NCBI GenBank assembly: GCA_947600345.1
Contig: CANQGC010000033.1
Span: 1 to 16,949 of the forward strand
From: an uncultured Clostridia bacterium
GTDB taxonomy: Bacteria; Bacillota; Clostridia; Christensenellales; Aristaeellaceae
Reading direction: 5' to 3'
DNA length: 16,949 bases
Shown here in pieces: positions 6,539-13,928 of the stretch. How positions within the stretch are numbered: position 1 is the first letter of the stretch; the number at the start of each line of letters is the position of its first letter. A program made the position numbers and the translations under genes. The notes beneath the pieces are model-generated. The model saw only the letters and a list, made by a program, of their open reading frames with translations, did no database searches and had not been told where the DNA came from.

Positions 6539-6543
6539 CGAAC

Positions 6544-7437
6544 ATGCAGAATAACGCGCAGGAAACCGAGCGCCTCAGGCAGTACAAGAAGCGCAGCCAG
6601 CTGGGCTCCGTCTGTCGGCGCTTTGCCAAGAGCCGCACGGCGATGTTTGGGCTGATTTTGCTGATTATCTTGATCCTGATCGCCATATTCTGCGGCTTCT
6701 TCCTGGACTACGAGGGAGAGGTCATCAAGCAGAACGTGCGCGAGCGCCTGCAGTTCCCGAGCTGGCAGCACCCCTTCGGCACCGACCAGTTCGGCCGGGA
6801 CGTGCTCTGCCGGGTGATCTGGGGCACGCGCATCTCGCTGTCGGCCTCGCTGGTGATCATCGCCATCGCCACGCTCTTCGGCGCGCTGTTCGGGGCGCTG
6901 GCTGCCTACTACGGCGGCATGGTGGACAACGTCATCATGCGCGTGATGGACATCTTCTACGCCCTGCCCTTCAACCTGCTGGCGATCTGCATCGTAGCGT
7001 CGCTGGGCAACGGCATGCTCAACCTGGGCGCGGCCTGCGTGGTGGGCGTCATACCGGGCTTCACCCGCGTGTTCCGCTCAGCGATCATGCCGATCCGCAA
7101 CCAGGAGTACATCGAGGCCGCCCGGGCCTGCGGCACGCGGGATCTGCGCATCCTGACCCGGCACATACTGCCCAACGCCATGGGGCCGATCATCGTGCAG
7201 GCCACGCTGAACCTGGCCATCACGATCCTGGCTATCGCCGGGCTGAGCTACATCGGCCTGGGCGTGGAGGCGCCCGCGCCGGAGTGGGGCACGATGCTCT
7301 CCGACGGCCGCGAGTACATGCGCAACTACCCCTACCTGGTGATCTTCCCGGGCCTGGCGATCATGATCAGCGCGATGGCGCTCAACCTGATCGGCGACGG
7401 CCTGCGCGACGCCCTCGACCCCAAGCTCAAGAACTGA
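6544..7437 (+). CDS. Opp/Dpp-type ABC transporter permease (DppC/OppC-like)
   Basis: This is the partner permease, 297 residues. It has a basic cytoplasmic N-terminal tail, then a first membrane helix at about residues 34-57 (FGLILLIILILIAIFCGFF), the HPFGTDQFGRDVL motif typical of OppC/DppC N-terminal regions, and five further helices. The EAA coupling motif is near residues 189-218 (YIEAARACGTRDLRILTRH). The ATG at 6544 was chosen because GGAGGTGA sits just before it, overlapping the stop of the preceding permease. The frame stays open far upstream through the first permease, but that stretch is a shadow of the other gene. It ends one base before the GAGGAGG site of the next gene. Confidence 0.93.
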   Translation: MQNNAQETERLRQYKKRSQLGSVCRRFAKSRTAMFGLILLIILILIAIFCGFFLDYEGEVIKQNVRERLQFPSWQHPFGTDQFGRDVLCRVIWGTRISLSASLVIIAIATLFGALFGALAAYYGGMVDNVIMRVMDIFYALPFNLLAICIVASLGNGMLNLGAACVVGVIPGFTRVFRSAIMPIRNQEYIEAARACGTRDLRILTRHILPNAMGPIIVQATLNLAITILAIAGLSYIGLGVEAPAPEWGTMLSDGREYMRNYPYLVIFPGLAIMISAMALNLIGDGLRDALDPKLKN

Positions 7438-7450
7438 GGAGGCGGCGGAC

Positions 7451-8437
7451 ATGGACGAGAAGCAAATCCTGGAGATAGAAAACCTCAGCGTCGAGTACCG
7501 CACCGACGAGATGCTGGTGCGCGCGGTCAACGGCGTGAACCTGCGCCTGAAGCGGGGCGAGACGCTGGGCCTGGTGGGCGAGACCGGCGCGGGCAAGACC
7601 ACGCTGGCGCTGACGCTGATGCGGCTGCTGCCCAGGGGCATCGGCTTCGTCACCGGCGGCTCGGTGAAGTTCGACGGCGCGAACCTGCTCTCCTTGCGGG
7701 AGGGCGACATGCTGGCCTATCGGGGCAAGCTGCTGTCGATGATCTTCCAGGACCCGATGACCAGCCTGAACCCGGTGATCCCCGTGGGCAAGCAGGTGGC
7801 CGAGGTGCTGGAGCTGCACAACGAGGCGCATCGTACGAAGGAGCAGATCGAGGAGCGCGTGGACGAGATGTTTCGCCTGGTGGGCATCCCGCCGGAGCGC
7901 AAGGGCGAATTCCCGCACCAGTTCTCCGGCGGCATGAAGCAGCGCGTGGTCATCGCCATCGCCCTGGCCTGCGAGCCCCGGCTGCTGATCGCCGATGAGC
8001 CGACCACCGCGCTGGACGTGACCATTCAGGCGCAGGTGCTGGCGATGATGACGGAGCTCAAGGAGAAGCTCGACACCTCGATGATCATGATTACCCACGA
8101 CCTGGGCATCGTGGCCGAGACCTGCGACCAGGTGGCGGTGATGTACGCCGGGGAGATCGTGGAGAACGGCAGCGTGGAGGCCATCTTCGAGGGCGAGCGC
8201 CACCATCCCTACACCGAGGGCCTGTTCGGCTCCATTCCGCGGCTGGACATCGAGACCGAGCGCCTGCGGCCCATCGCCGGGGCCATCGCCGATCCCAGCG
8301 ACCTGCCCTCCGGCTGCCGCTTCCACCCGCGCTGCCCCCACTGCACGCAGCGCTGCAAGGCGGAGGCGCCCGCGGAGCACGTCGTGAACGGACACATGAT
8401 CCGCTGCCATCTGTACGAAGGGGGTGCGAAGGCATGA
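7451..8437 (+). CDS. Opp/Dpp-type ABC transporter ATP-binding protein (DppD/OppD-like)
   Basis: This 328-residue cytoplasmic ATPase powers the importer. Walker A is GETGAGKT (residues 43-50, Lys49), the Q-loop lies in FQDPMTSLNP, the signature is FSGGMKQR (158-165) and Walker B is LLIADEPT with Asp182 and Glu183. The C-terminal oligopeptide-specific extension is present (HHPYTEGLF), with four cysteines at 289, 295, 298 and 302 in the CRFHPRCPHCTQRC motif. A similar cysteine set binds an iron-sulfur cluster in some characterised Opp/Dpp ATPases. GAGGAGG lies about eight bases before the ATG. The last four bases (ATGA) overlap the start of the second ATPase, so the two are translationally coupled. 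Confidence 0.95.
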   Translation: MDEKQILEIENLSVEYRTDEMLVRAVNGVNLRLKRGETLGLVGETGAGKTTLALTLMRLLPRGIGFVTGGSVKFDGANLLSLREGDMLAYRGKLLSMIFQDPMTSLNPVIPVGKQVAEVLELHNEAHRTKEQIEERVDEMFRLVGIPPERKGEFPHQFSGGMKQRVVIAIALACEPRLLIADEPTTALDVTIQAQVLAMMTELKEKLDTSMIMITHDLGIVAETCDQVAVMYAGEIVENGSVEAIFEGERHHPYTEGLFGSIPRLDIETERLRPIAGAIADPSDLPSGCRFHPRCPHCTQRCKAEAPAEHVVNGHMIRCHLYEGGAKA

Positions 8438-9414
8438 GCGCGCTGGTGGAGATGAAGCATCTCAAGAAGTACTTCAACACGCCCCGGGGGCTTTTGCACG
8501 CGGTGGACGACGTAAACCTCAGCATCGAGGGTGGAACGACGCTGGGCGTGGTCGGGGAATCCGGCTGCGGCAAGTCCACGCTGGGCCGCGTGGCGCTGCG
8601 CCTGCTGACGGCCACCGAGGGCCAGGTGCTCTTCGACGGGCAGGACGTGATGCAGATGAAGCGGCGCGAGTTCGCCCAGTTCCAGCGCAGCGCCCAGATC
8701 ATCTTCCAGGACCCCTACACCAGCCTGAATCCCAGGATGACGGTCAGCGAGATCATCGCCGAGCCGCTGATCGCCAACCGGATCTACCCCAACAGCCGCG
8801 AGCGGGAGCGGGCGATCTTCCGCATGATGGACACCGTCGGCCTGGCCGCGCGCCTGGTGAACACCTACCCCCACGAGCTGGACGGCGGCAGGCGGCAGCG
8901 CATCGGCATCGCCCGGGCGCTGGTGCTCAACCCACGCTTCGTGGTCTGCGACGAGCCGGTGTCGGCGCTGGACGTCTCCATCCAGGCGCAGATCTTGAAC
9001 CTGCTGATGGATCTGCAGAGAGAGCAGGGGCTCACCTACATGTTCATCACCCATGACCTCTCGGTGGTCAAGCACATCTCCGACGAGATCGCGGTGATGT
9101 ACCTGGGCTGCTGCGTGGAGCGCGGCCCCGCGGCGGAGATCTTCCGCAACCCGCTGCACCCCTACACCCAGGCGCTGCTGCACGCGATTCCCGTGCCGAA
9201 CCTGTCCCGGCGCGGCGTCAGGCGGCAGGTGATCCAGGGCGAGGTCTCCAGCCCCATCGAACCCAAGCCGGGCTGCCGCTTCGCGGCCCGCTGCCCGCAC
9301 GCCACGCCGGCGTGCACTGGAGAGGATATCCCGCTTCGGGATTGCGGAGGCGGCCACTTCGCCGCCTGCCGCCTGACCGGAGCTCAGGATAGAGCGCAAG
9401 ACGCAAAAATCTGA
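8434..9414 (+). CDS. Opp/Dpp-type ABC transporter ATP-binding protein (DppF/OppF-like)
   Basis: This is the second ATPase of the heterodimer, 326 residues, starting within the stop of the first. Walker A is GESGCGKST (41-49, Lys47), the Q-loop is in FQDPYTSLNPRM, and Walker B is FVVCDEPVSALD with Asp173 and Glu174. The ABC signature reads LDGGRRQR (149-156) instead of LSGGQRQR: the usual serine, which contacts the gamma-phosphate across the dimer, is Asp150. I believe this variant recurs in some OppF-like groups, so it is more likely a subfamily trait than damage. The C-terminus has the cysteine-containing CRFAARCPHATPAC segment. A GAAGGGGG site precedes the ATG. Confidence 0.94.
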   Translation: MSALVEMKHLKKYFNTPRGLLHAVDDVNLSIEGGTTLGVVGESGCGKSTLGRVALRLLTATEGQVLFDGQDVMQMKRREFAQFQRSAQIIFQDPYTSLNPRMTVSEIIAEPLIANRIYPNSRERERAIFRMMDTVGLAARLVNTYPHELDGGRRQRIGIARALVLNPRFVVCDEPVSALDVSIQAQILNLLMDLQREQGLTYMFITHDLSVVKHISDEIAVMYLGCCVERGPAAEIFRNPLHPYTQALLHAIPVPNLSRRGVRRQVIQGEVSSPIEPKPGCRFAARCPHATPACTGEDIPLRDCGGGHFAACRLTGAQDRAQDAKI

Positions 9415-9430
9415 AACGGAGGAAGAAACC

Positions 9431-10936
9431 ATGAGGAACCTGAAGAAGCTGCTCGCACTCGCGCTGGCGCTGGTGATGACCGCCGCCTGCGCGACCGCCT
9501 TCGCGGAGGCGCCCCGCACCGACATCAGCATCAACGTCTGGGAGGAGCCCAGCGCGCTGCACGGCGGCTTCGCGGCCGCGTCGGCCGTGAACCACGTCTC
9601 CCGCCAGATCTTCGACCCGCTGGTCTTCAGCGACGGCAACGGCCAGTATTCCCCGGCGCTCGCCACCGCCTGGGAGTTCCAGAACGACAACAAGGACATG
9701 GTGTTCACGCTGCGCGAGGGCGTGAAGTTCCATGATGGCACCACGATGACCGCCGAGGACGTGGCCTTCTCCTACAATACCGTCATCAACGCCGGCTACG
9801 CGGACACCACCTGCGGCGCGATGGACAGCATGGAAGTCGTGGACGACCACACGGTCGTGCTGCACCTGGACAGCGAATTCGGTCCGATCATGGATTGCGT
9901 GTCCCAGGAGGCGCTGGGCATCTTCCCGAAGGCCGCCTACGAGGCCGATCCCGAGGGCTTCATCCGCAATCCCGTCGGATCCGGCCCTTACAAGTTCGTG
10001 GAGTGGCGCACCGGCGACCGCATCACGCTGACCGCCTTCGAGGACTACTGGCAGGGCGAGGCCGCCATCAAGGACCTGACCATCCGCATCTTCACCGACA
10101 ACTCCGTCGCCACGCTGGCGCTGCAGAACGGCGAGCTGGACGTGCACACCCAGGTGCCCCAGACCGACGTGCCCAACGTCGAGGCCGATCCCAACCTGCA
10201 GTATTCCGAGGTCGTCGGCAACACCACCACCTGGCTGATCTTCAACTACGAGGGCATCTTCGCCGATGAGAACCTGCGCCTGGCCGTGGCCCACGCCATC
10301 GACAAGGAGGGCGTCATGCTGGGCGCCATCGAGGGCAAGGGTGTCGTCGCCCAGGCCATCTACGCCCCCTTCGTGCCCGGCTACGACGCCGAGTACACCG
10401 GCCCCGCCTACGATCCCGAGAAGGCGAAGGAGTACCTCGCCGCCGCCGGCTACCCGGACGGCCTGGACATCGTGGTGAAGGCCAACTCCAACAGCGCCTA
10501 CTCCCGCCCGCTGGAGATGGTGCAGGCCTACCTGGCCGACGTCGGCATCAACATCTCCATCGAGCCCATGGAGTCCAACGCCTGGTTCGACGACGTGTTC
10601 CAGGGCGCCGACTACGACATGAACCTGGTCAGCTTCTCAATGGGCATGCCGGACTTCGACGAGCTCTACGCCCTCTATCGCGGCGGCCAGAGCCAGAACT
10701 TCGGCCATCTGGACGATCCGGTGGTCAACGAGGCATATGACATCAACCACAGCAGCGTCGATCCCGAGGCCCGCATCGAGGCCTGCCACACCATCCAGCA
10801 CCAGATGGGCGATCACGCGCTGACCGTGCCGATCTACACCGCCATGAACGGCATCGCCGCCAACGCCAAGCTGCAGGGCATCGAGGCCAAGTCCATGAAG
10901 GACTACCGCGTCTACGACTGGTCCTGGGCGGAGTAA
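9431..10936 (+). CDS. ABC transporter substrate-binding protein, family 5 (peptide/nickel type)
   Basis: This 501-residue extracytoplasmic receptor captures the substrate for the permeases encoded upstream. An N-terminal export signal (basic MRNLKK, then a hydrophobic LALALALVM core) is followed either by a cleavage site after AFA (residue 25) or by lipidation at Cys20 (TAAC). Mature-chain features of the SBP_bac_5 family include DPLVFSDGNGQYSPALATAW, FTLREGVKFHDGTTMTAEDV, GSGPYKFVEW and NLRLAVAHAIDKEGV. The ribosome binding site GGAGGAAG lies just before the ATG. The C-terminal region is complete and ends in YDWSWAE. The closest ligand class cannot be set from sequence alone: the family includes peptide, nickel, heme and oligosaccharide binders. 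Confidence 0.94.
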   Translation: MRNLKKLLALALALVMTAACATAFAEAPRTDISINVWEEPSALHGGFAAASAVNHVSRQIFDPLVFSDGNGQYSPALATAWEFQNDNKDMVFTLREGVKFHDGTTMTAEDVAFSYNTVINAGYADTTCGAMDSMEVVDDHTVVLHLDSEFGPIMDCVSQEALGIFPKAAYEADPEGFIRNPVGSGPYKFVEWRTGDRITLTAFEDYWQGEAAIKDLTIRIFTDNSVATLALQNGELDVHTQVPQTDVPNVEADPNLQYSEVVGNTTTWLIFNYEGIFADENLRLAVAHAIDKEGVMLGAIEGKGVVAQAIYAPFVPGYDAEYTGPAYDPEKAKEYLAAAGYPDGLDIVVKANSNSAYSRPLEMVQAYLADVGINISIEPMESNAWFDDVFQGADYDMNLVSFSMGMPDFDELYALYRGGQSQNFGHLDDPVVNEAYDINHSSVDPEARIEACHTIQHQMGDHALTVPIYTAMNGIAANAKLQGIEAKSMKDYRVYDWSWAE

Positions 10937-10951
10937 TGGAGGATTGCGCAA

Positions 10952-11920
10952 GTGAAAGGCTATCAGTACAAATTCATCATCCAGCCGGACGACCCCAGGG
11001 ATTGGCTGTTCAATCTGACCCATGAGGGGGAGACCGTCCACCAGTTCACCTGGCCGGAGGGCCCCTTCGAGAAGAACGAGTGCAGCGATACGATCTATCG
11101 CGCCGGTGAGAAGGTGCCCTACCACGAGCACAAGAAGGGCATCGAGACCTTCCTGATCGCCAAGGGCTCCGTGGACGTGACGATTCGCGGCAAGCACACC
11201 GTCGCGCACGAGGGCGATATCATCTTCCTGGCCCCCTACACGGCCCACGGCTTCATCTACCTCGAGGAGGGCACGATCTGGCGCGAATTCTTCCAGGAGA
11301 TCAACATGTCCGGCGGCATCATGAACAAGCACACCGTGATGGACAACTACGGCATGGACTTCTACTGGGAGCCCGAGTTCCGCGCGCGCTACCTGGGCAA
11401 GAACGAGCAGGTGGTGCGCATTCCCCCGGCGCATCCGGAGGAGGTCTCCCGCGAGGAACTCAAGGAGATTCGCACGCCCGAGTTTGGCTTCTCCACCTTC
11501 CGCTTCGGCGACGGCGCCATCGTGCTGCGCCAGAAGGTCGGCCGCTGGGAGACCAACGGCGTGCGCGAGGTCTGGCAGGCCATACTGCGCAAGGGCGTGA
11601 AGGTCGCATGGAACGCGCCCTACGGCGAGTCCGAGATCTACCACCTGCGCAAGGGCAGGCTGCACATGAAGATCATGGACGAGGAGTACACCGTGGAGGC
11701 TGGCTCGTTCATCCACATCCCGCCCTATGTCAAGCGGGAGATGGAGGCGCTCGAGGACGGCACCGAGCTGCTCGACGCGGGCTGCTCCGGCTGCATGCTG
11801 GACATGCTGGAGGACTACGTGACGCTCCAGGCCACCGAGCCGGAGAAGCTCGCCACCCCCGAGGCGCGCAGCAAGTTCATGCAGCAGTACGGCGTGTACA
11901 TCACCGACGTAAGCTATTGA
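10952..11920 (+). CDS. Two-domain cupin protein of unknown function
   Basis: The protein has 322 residues and starts at a GTG, chosen because TGGAGG lies nine bases upstream and the gap to the preceding stop is only 15 bases. The first cupin barrel (about residues 45-115) carries a full metal site: His58, His60, Glu65 (PYHEHKKGIETF) and His99 (APYTAHGF). The second barrel (about 220-285) has the cupin fold pattern (APYGESEIYHLRKGRLHMKI, then IHIPPYVKREMEAL) but lacks the histidine set, so it is probably structural. There is no signal peptide, so it is cytoplasmic. Cupins of this layout may be isomerases, dioxygenases or sensors. Its place directly behind the binding protein suggests action on the imported compound, but no reaction can be named. 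Confidence 0.85.
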   Translation: MKGYQYKFIIQPDDPRDWLFNLTHEGETVHQFTWPEGPFEKNECSDTIYRAGEKVPYHEHKKGIETFLIAKGSVDVTIRGKHTVAHEGDIIFLAPYTAHGFIYLEEGTIWREFFQEINMSGGIMNKHTVMDNYGMDFYWEPEFRARYLGKNEQVVRIPPAHPEEVSREELKEIRTPEFGFSTFRFGDGAIVLRQKVGRWETNGVREVWQAILRKGVKVAWNAPYGESEIYHLRKGRLHMKIMDEEYTVEAGSFIHIPPYVKREMEALEDGTELLDAGCSGCMLDMLEDYVTLQATEPEKLATPEARSKFMQQYGVYITDVSY

Positions 11921-11929
11921 TTTGACAAG

Positions 11930-11952
11930 GGGAGGGACTTCGCGTCCCTCCC
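11930..11952 (+). other. Intercistronic hairpin between the cupin and PNPOx-like genes
   Basis: GGGAGGGAC (11930-11938) and GTCCCTCCC (11944-11952) form a perfect 9-bp stem with a TTCGC loop. No T-tract follows, so it may attenuate or stabilise the mRNA rather than end it. The next ribosome binding site follows about 15 bases later. Confidence 0.55.
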
Positions 11953-11979
11953 GCTTCCCGTTGGAAAGGAGAAGAAGAG

Positions 11980-12372
11980 ATGAACGAGGTCTATGAATTC
12001 CTGAAGAAGTGCGGCACCTTCTACCTGGCCACGGCCGAGGGTGACCAGCCCCGGGTGCGCCCCTTCGGCGCGGTGGCGAGCTTCGAGGGCAAGCTCTATT
12101 TGCAGACGGGCAAGGTCAAGCATGTGGCGGACCAACTCAAGGCCAACCCGAAGATCGAGATCTCCGGCATGGCGGACGGCAAGTGGATTCGGCTGACGGC
12201 TGAGACAATGCTGGACGAGCGCGCCGAGGCCCAACAGCACATGCTGGACGAGAATCCCTCGCTCAAGAGCATGTACGCCGTCGGCGACGGCAACACGGAG
12301 GTCTACTACCTGAAGAACGCCCACGCGAGCATCTGCTCCTTCACGGAACCCGCGCAGGAGTATCGCTTCTGA
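11980..12372 (+). CDS. Pyridoxamine 5'-phosphate oxidase-like flavin-binding protein
   Basis: This small cytoplasmic protein has 130 residues. Its pattern is that of the split-barrel PNPOx-like superfamily: MNEVYEFLKKCGTFYLAT, then DQPRVRPFGAVASFEGKLYL, KHVADQLKANPKIEI, and a terminal YYLKNAHASICSF strand. Many short members of this group bind FMN or F420 and reduce unknown substrates; few have assigned functions, and this one should not be read as the vitamin B6 biosynthetic enzyme PdxH, which is longer. AAAGGAGAAGAAGAG precedes the ATG. It follows the cupin gene by 59 bases, with a hairpin in the gap, and ends the operon at the terminator 34 bases downstream. Confidence 0.88.
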   Translation: MNEVYEFLKKCGTFYLATAEGDQPRVRPFGAVASFEGKLYLQTGKVKHVADQLKANPKIEISGMADGKWIRLTAETMLDERAEAQQHMLDENPSLKSMYAVGDGNTEVYYLKNAHASICSFTEPAQEYRF

Positions 12373-12406
12373 CAGATTCGTCTTCCGGCGATCCCCCTCA
12401 CGCATA

Positions 12407-12442
12407 AAAACATCCTCTCGCACAAAAGCGAGAGGATGTTTT
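12407..12442. terminator. Bidirectional terminator between convergent operons
   Basis: AAAACATCCTCTCGC (12407-12421) pairs perfectly over 15 bp with GCGAGAGGATGTTTT (12428-12442) around an ACAAAA loop. T-runs follow in both readings. It separates the rightward transporter operon from the leftward DUF4405 gene, whose stop codon starts at the edge of the stem. Confidence 0.93.
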
Positions 12443-13122
12443 CATTTTGCCTTCTTTTTCCCGACGCGCTTCGCAATCTCGCCGAGATAGTAGCCGACGC
12501 AGACGAGGAGGCCCATTGCCGCGATGTAGTCCAGTTCAAAGTGCCAGAGCGGTTCGCCGAAATCGAAGAAGGCGAAGCGGATCTGGCCCAGCATGTACGC
12601 GCCGATCTGCCTGTGCGCGAAGGCGTAGACGCCGTAGGCCGCGATTGCCAGCGCGATGATGCGCGCGATCCATTTGCGCAGCTCGGACGGCTTCGGCAGT
12701 CCCCTGCGCGTCATTCCGAGGATCATGCTCCAGTGCAGGCCCAGGTGCAGCGAGAGCAGCGTGAAATTCCAGTAGCCGCACATCATGTGCACCTCCCGCG
12801 CCCAGGCGCTGCCGCCAGAGATGGGAAGGAACGCGAATACGTGCTTGGATAGCACCACGGCGCTCATGAACGAGCCGAGCATCGAAAATAGCGCAGCACC
12901 CGCGGAGAGCGTCAGCAGCGCGCGATGGAGCGTGTACTTCCCGCGAAACAGATTTCGATACCACCCGCGGTTGAGGACGTGGTGCGTTACGAACAGCGCG
13001 AACATGCCGACGCCCAGCCATTCGTGCGCCGTTTCCCCGACCATGCTGTAGCCCACCAGCAGCAACAGCACACAGGTCATTAGCGCGTCAATACAGACGC
13101 GAAGCCTTTGCTTTGCGCGCAT
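12442..13122 (-). CDS. DUF4405 family membrane protein (flavinylation-associated cytochrome-like)
   Basis: The protein has 226 residues with about five to six hydrophobic membrane segments. It resembles DUF4405 (PF14358), a cytochrome b561-like group. Histidines suited to haem ligation lie in or next to the helices: His33, His47/His48 (FVTHHVLNRGWY), His112 (EVHMMCGYW), His126 and His130 (LHLGLHW). Members are thought to pass electrons across the membrane to flavin proteins outside. It sits four bases after the secreted flavodoxin gene and is surely co-transcribed with it, which fits a membrane donor for that flavodoxin. The gene ends at the bidirectional terminator. The haem-ligand assignment is inferred from position only. 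Confidence 0.85.
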   Translation of the reverse strand: MRAKQRLRVCIDALMTCVLLLLVGYSMVGETAHEWLGVGMFALFVTHHVLNRGWYRNLFRGKYTLHRALLTLSAGAALFSMLGSFMSAVVLSKHVFAFLPISGGSAWAREVHMMCGYWNFTLLSLHLGLHWSMILGMTRRGLPKPSELRKWIARIIALAIAAYGVYAFAHRQIGAYMLGQIRFAFFDFGEPLWHFELDYIAAMGLLVCVGYYLGEIAKRVGKKKAK

Positions 13123-13126
13123 CTTC

Positions 13127-13747
13127 TCAGTATCCCAGCCCGGTCAGCCAGGCGTCCAGATCGGCCTTGGCGTCGGGCGTCTCCTCGTGGTAGACCTGAA
13201 AGCCATCCTGAACGACCGTGGCGTTTGGCTCCAGCTCCTGAATGACCTCCGGCGTCCCGGAGAGCCGGCTGCCGCGATGCACGGTGAAGGGAATGATGGT
13301 CTTGCCGGAGAAATCGTACTCGTCGAAGAACGAGCGCATCACCATGGGCATCTCGTACCACCAGATGGGGAAGCCGACGAAGATCGTGTCGTACTGGTCG
13401 AGGTTCTCGATGTGCGTGGTCAGTTCGGGGCGGGCGTCCTCCTCCTGCTCCCGCATGGCGTAGTCCGCCAGCGGGTCAAATTCCGCCGGATAGACGGTGG
13501 ACGTGCGAATGGAGAACAGGTCGCCGCCGGTGCGCTCGGCGATCCACTCCGCCACCGCCTGGGAGACGCCCTTCGCCGCGCCGTCGATCTCCACGACGCT
13601 GGCCGAGGACACCGCGTCCACGCCACTGTTCTCAGCGGCGGTGAAGTACGCGATCAGGATATGATTCCCCTCCGCGGACGCGCAGGCGCCACAGAGCGCG
13701 AGGCAGAGCGCCATTGCCAGTGCCGCGATTCTCATGATCTTCTTCAT
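13127..13747 (-). CDS. Exported flavodoxin (Flavodoxin_4 type)
   Basis: The protein has 206 residues from the ATG at 13747, chosen because GAGGAGGAA lies just upstream and the signal peptide starts there (MKKIMRIAALAMALCLALCG). A cleavage site after ASA is likely; cysteines nearby do not fit a good lipobox. The flavodoxin fold is shown by the first strand and FMN loop (HILIAYFTAAENSG, a variant of the usual S/T-x-T-G-N-T loop), the FVGFPIWWYEMPMVMRSF strand and loop, and SGKTIIPFTVHRGSRLSGTP. It would carry electrons outside the membrane, probably from the DUF4405 cytochrome encoded 4 bp downstream. The divergent reductase gene at 13929 shares its control region. Confidence 0.9.
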   Translation of the reverse strand: MKKIMRIAALAMALCLALCGACASAEGNHILIAYFTAAENSGVDAVSSASVVEIDGAAKGVSQAVAEWIAERTGGDLFSIRTSTVYPAEFDPLADYAMREQEEDARPELTTHIENLDQYDTIFVGFPIWWYEMPMVMRSFFDEYDFSGKTIIPFTVHRGSRLSGTPEVIQELEPNATVVQDGFQVYHEETPDAKADLDAWLTGLGY

Positions 13748-13778
13748 TTCGATTCCTCCTCGAATCATTTCTACGATC

Positions 13779-13807
13779 ATTTTACGAGGGAAATACGCTT
13801 ATGAGAA
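13779..13807 (-). promoter_or_regulatory. Leftward promoter of the flavodoxin-DUF4405 operon
   Basis: On the minus strand: TTCTCA (13807-13802), 17-bp spacer, TAAAAT (13784-13779). The -35 is poor and lies in the left arm of the inverted repeat, mirroring the rightward promoter. This suggests that a bound regulator helps or blocks polymerase. Confidence 0.55.
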
Positions 13808-13882
13808 GTCTCGATTTGTCATCAGGTACAAACCAGAAGTTATAACCAAAGGTTATATCCCTCCAACCAATCGAGACTTCTC
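13803..13882. promoter_or_regulatory. Long inverted repeat across the divergent promoter region
   Basis: GAGAAGTCTCGATT (13803-13816) and AATCGAGACTTCTC (13869-13882) are perfect 14-bp inverted arms 52 bp apart. Each arm contains its own small palindrome (GAGA-N2-TCTC), with centres 70 bp apart. The outer ends overlap the -35 boxes of the two divergent promoters. The layout looks like a pair of operator sites for one dimeric or tetrameric regulator. Confidence 0.65.
13841..13857. promoter_or_regulatory. Central palindrome TATAACC-AAA-GGTTATA (candidate LysR-type box)
   Basis: Perfect 7-bp arms flank an AAA centre within the divergent region. ATAAC-N5-GTTAT has the T-N11-A form often bound by LysR-type regulators; a MerR-type operator is an alternative. 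No regulator gene of either family lies in the window. Confidence 0.45.
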
Positions 13883-13906
13883 GTAGAACTCCTTCTACTT
13901 TATAAT
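13878..13906 (+). promoter_or_regulatory. Rightward promoter of the reductase gene cluster
   Basis: TTCTCG (13878-13883), 17-bp spacer, perfect TATAAT (13901-13906), followed closely by the AAAGGAGA ribosome binding site. The weak -35 lies in the right arm of the inverted repeat. The leader would be only about 16 bases. Confidence 0.65.
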
Positions 13907-13928
13907 ATTCACAAAGGAGATGGACTGA

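Noticed and set aside
5539..7437. A 632-codon plus-strand open frame running through the first permease into the second
   Set aside because: Only its last 297 codons (from 6544) are real. The upstream part is a low-complexity Gly/Ala/Asp/His-rich shadow of the first permease gene, with no ribosome binding site at 5539.
8209..9744. A 511-codon minus-strand frame, and similar ones at 9218-10294 and 14336-15481
   Set aside because: Antisense shadows of the ATPase, binding-protein and reductase genes. No ribosome binding sites, promoters or domains support them.
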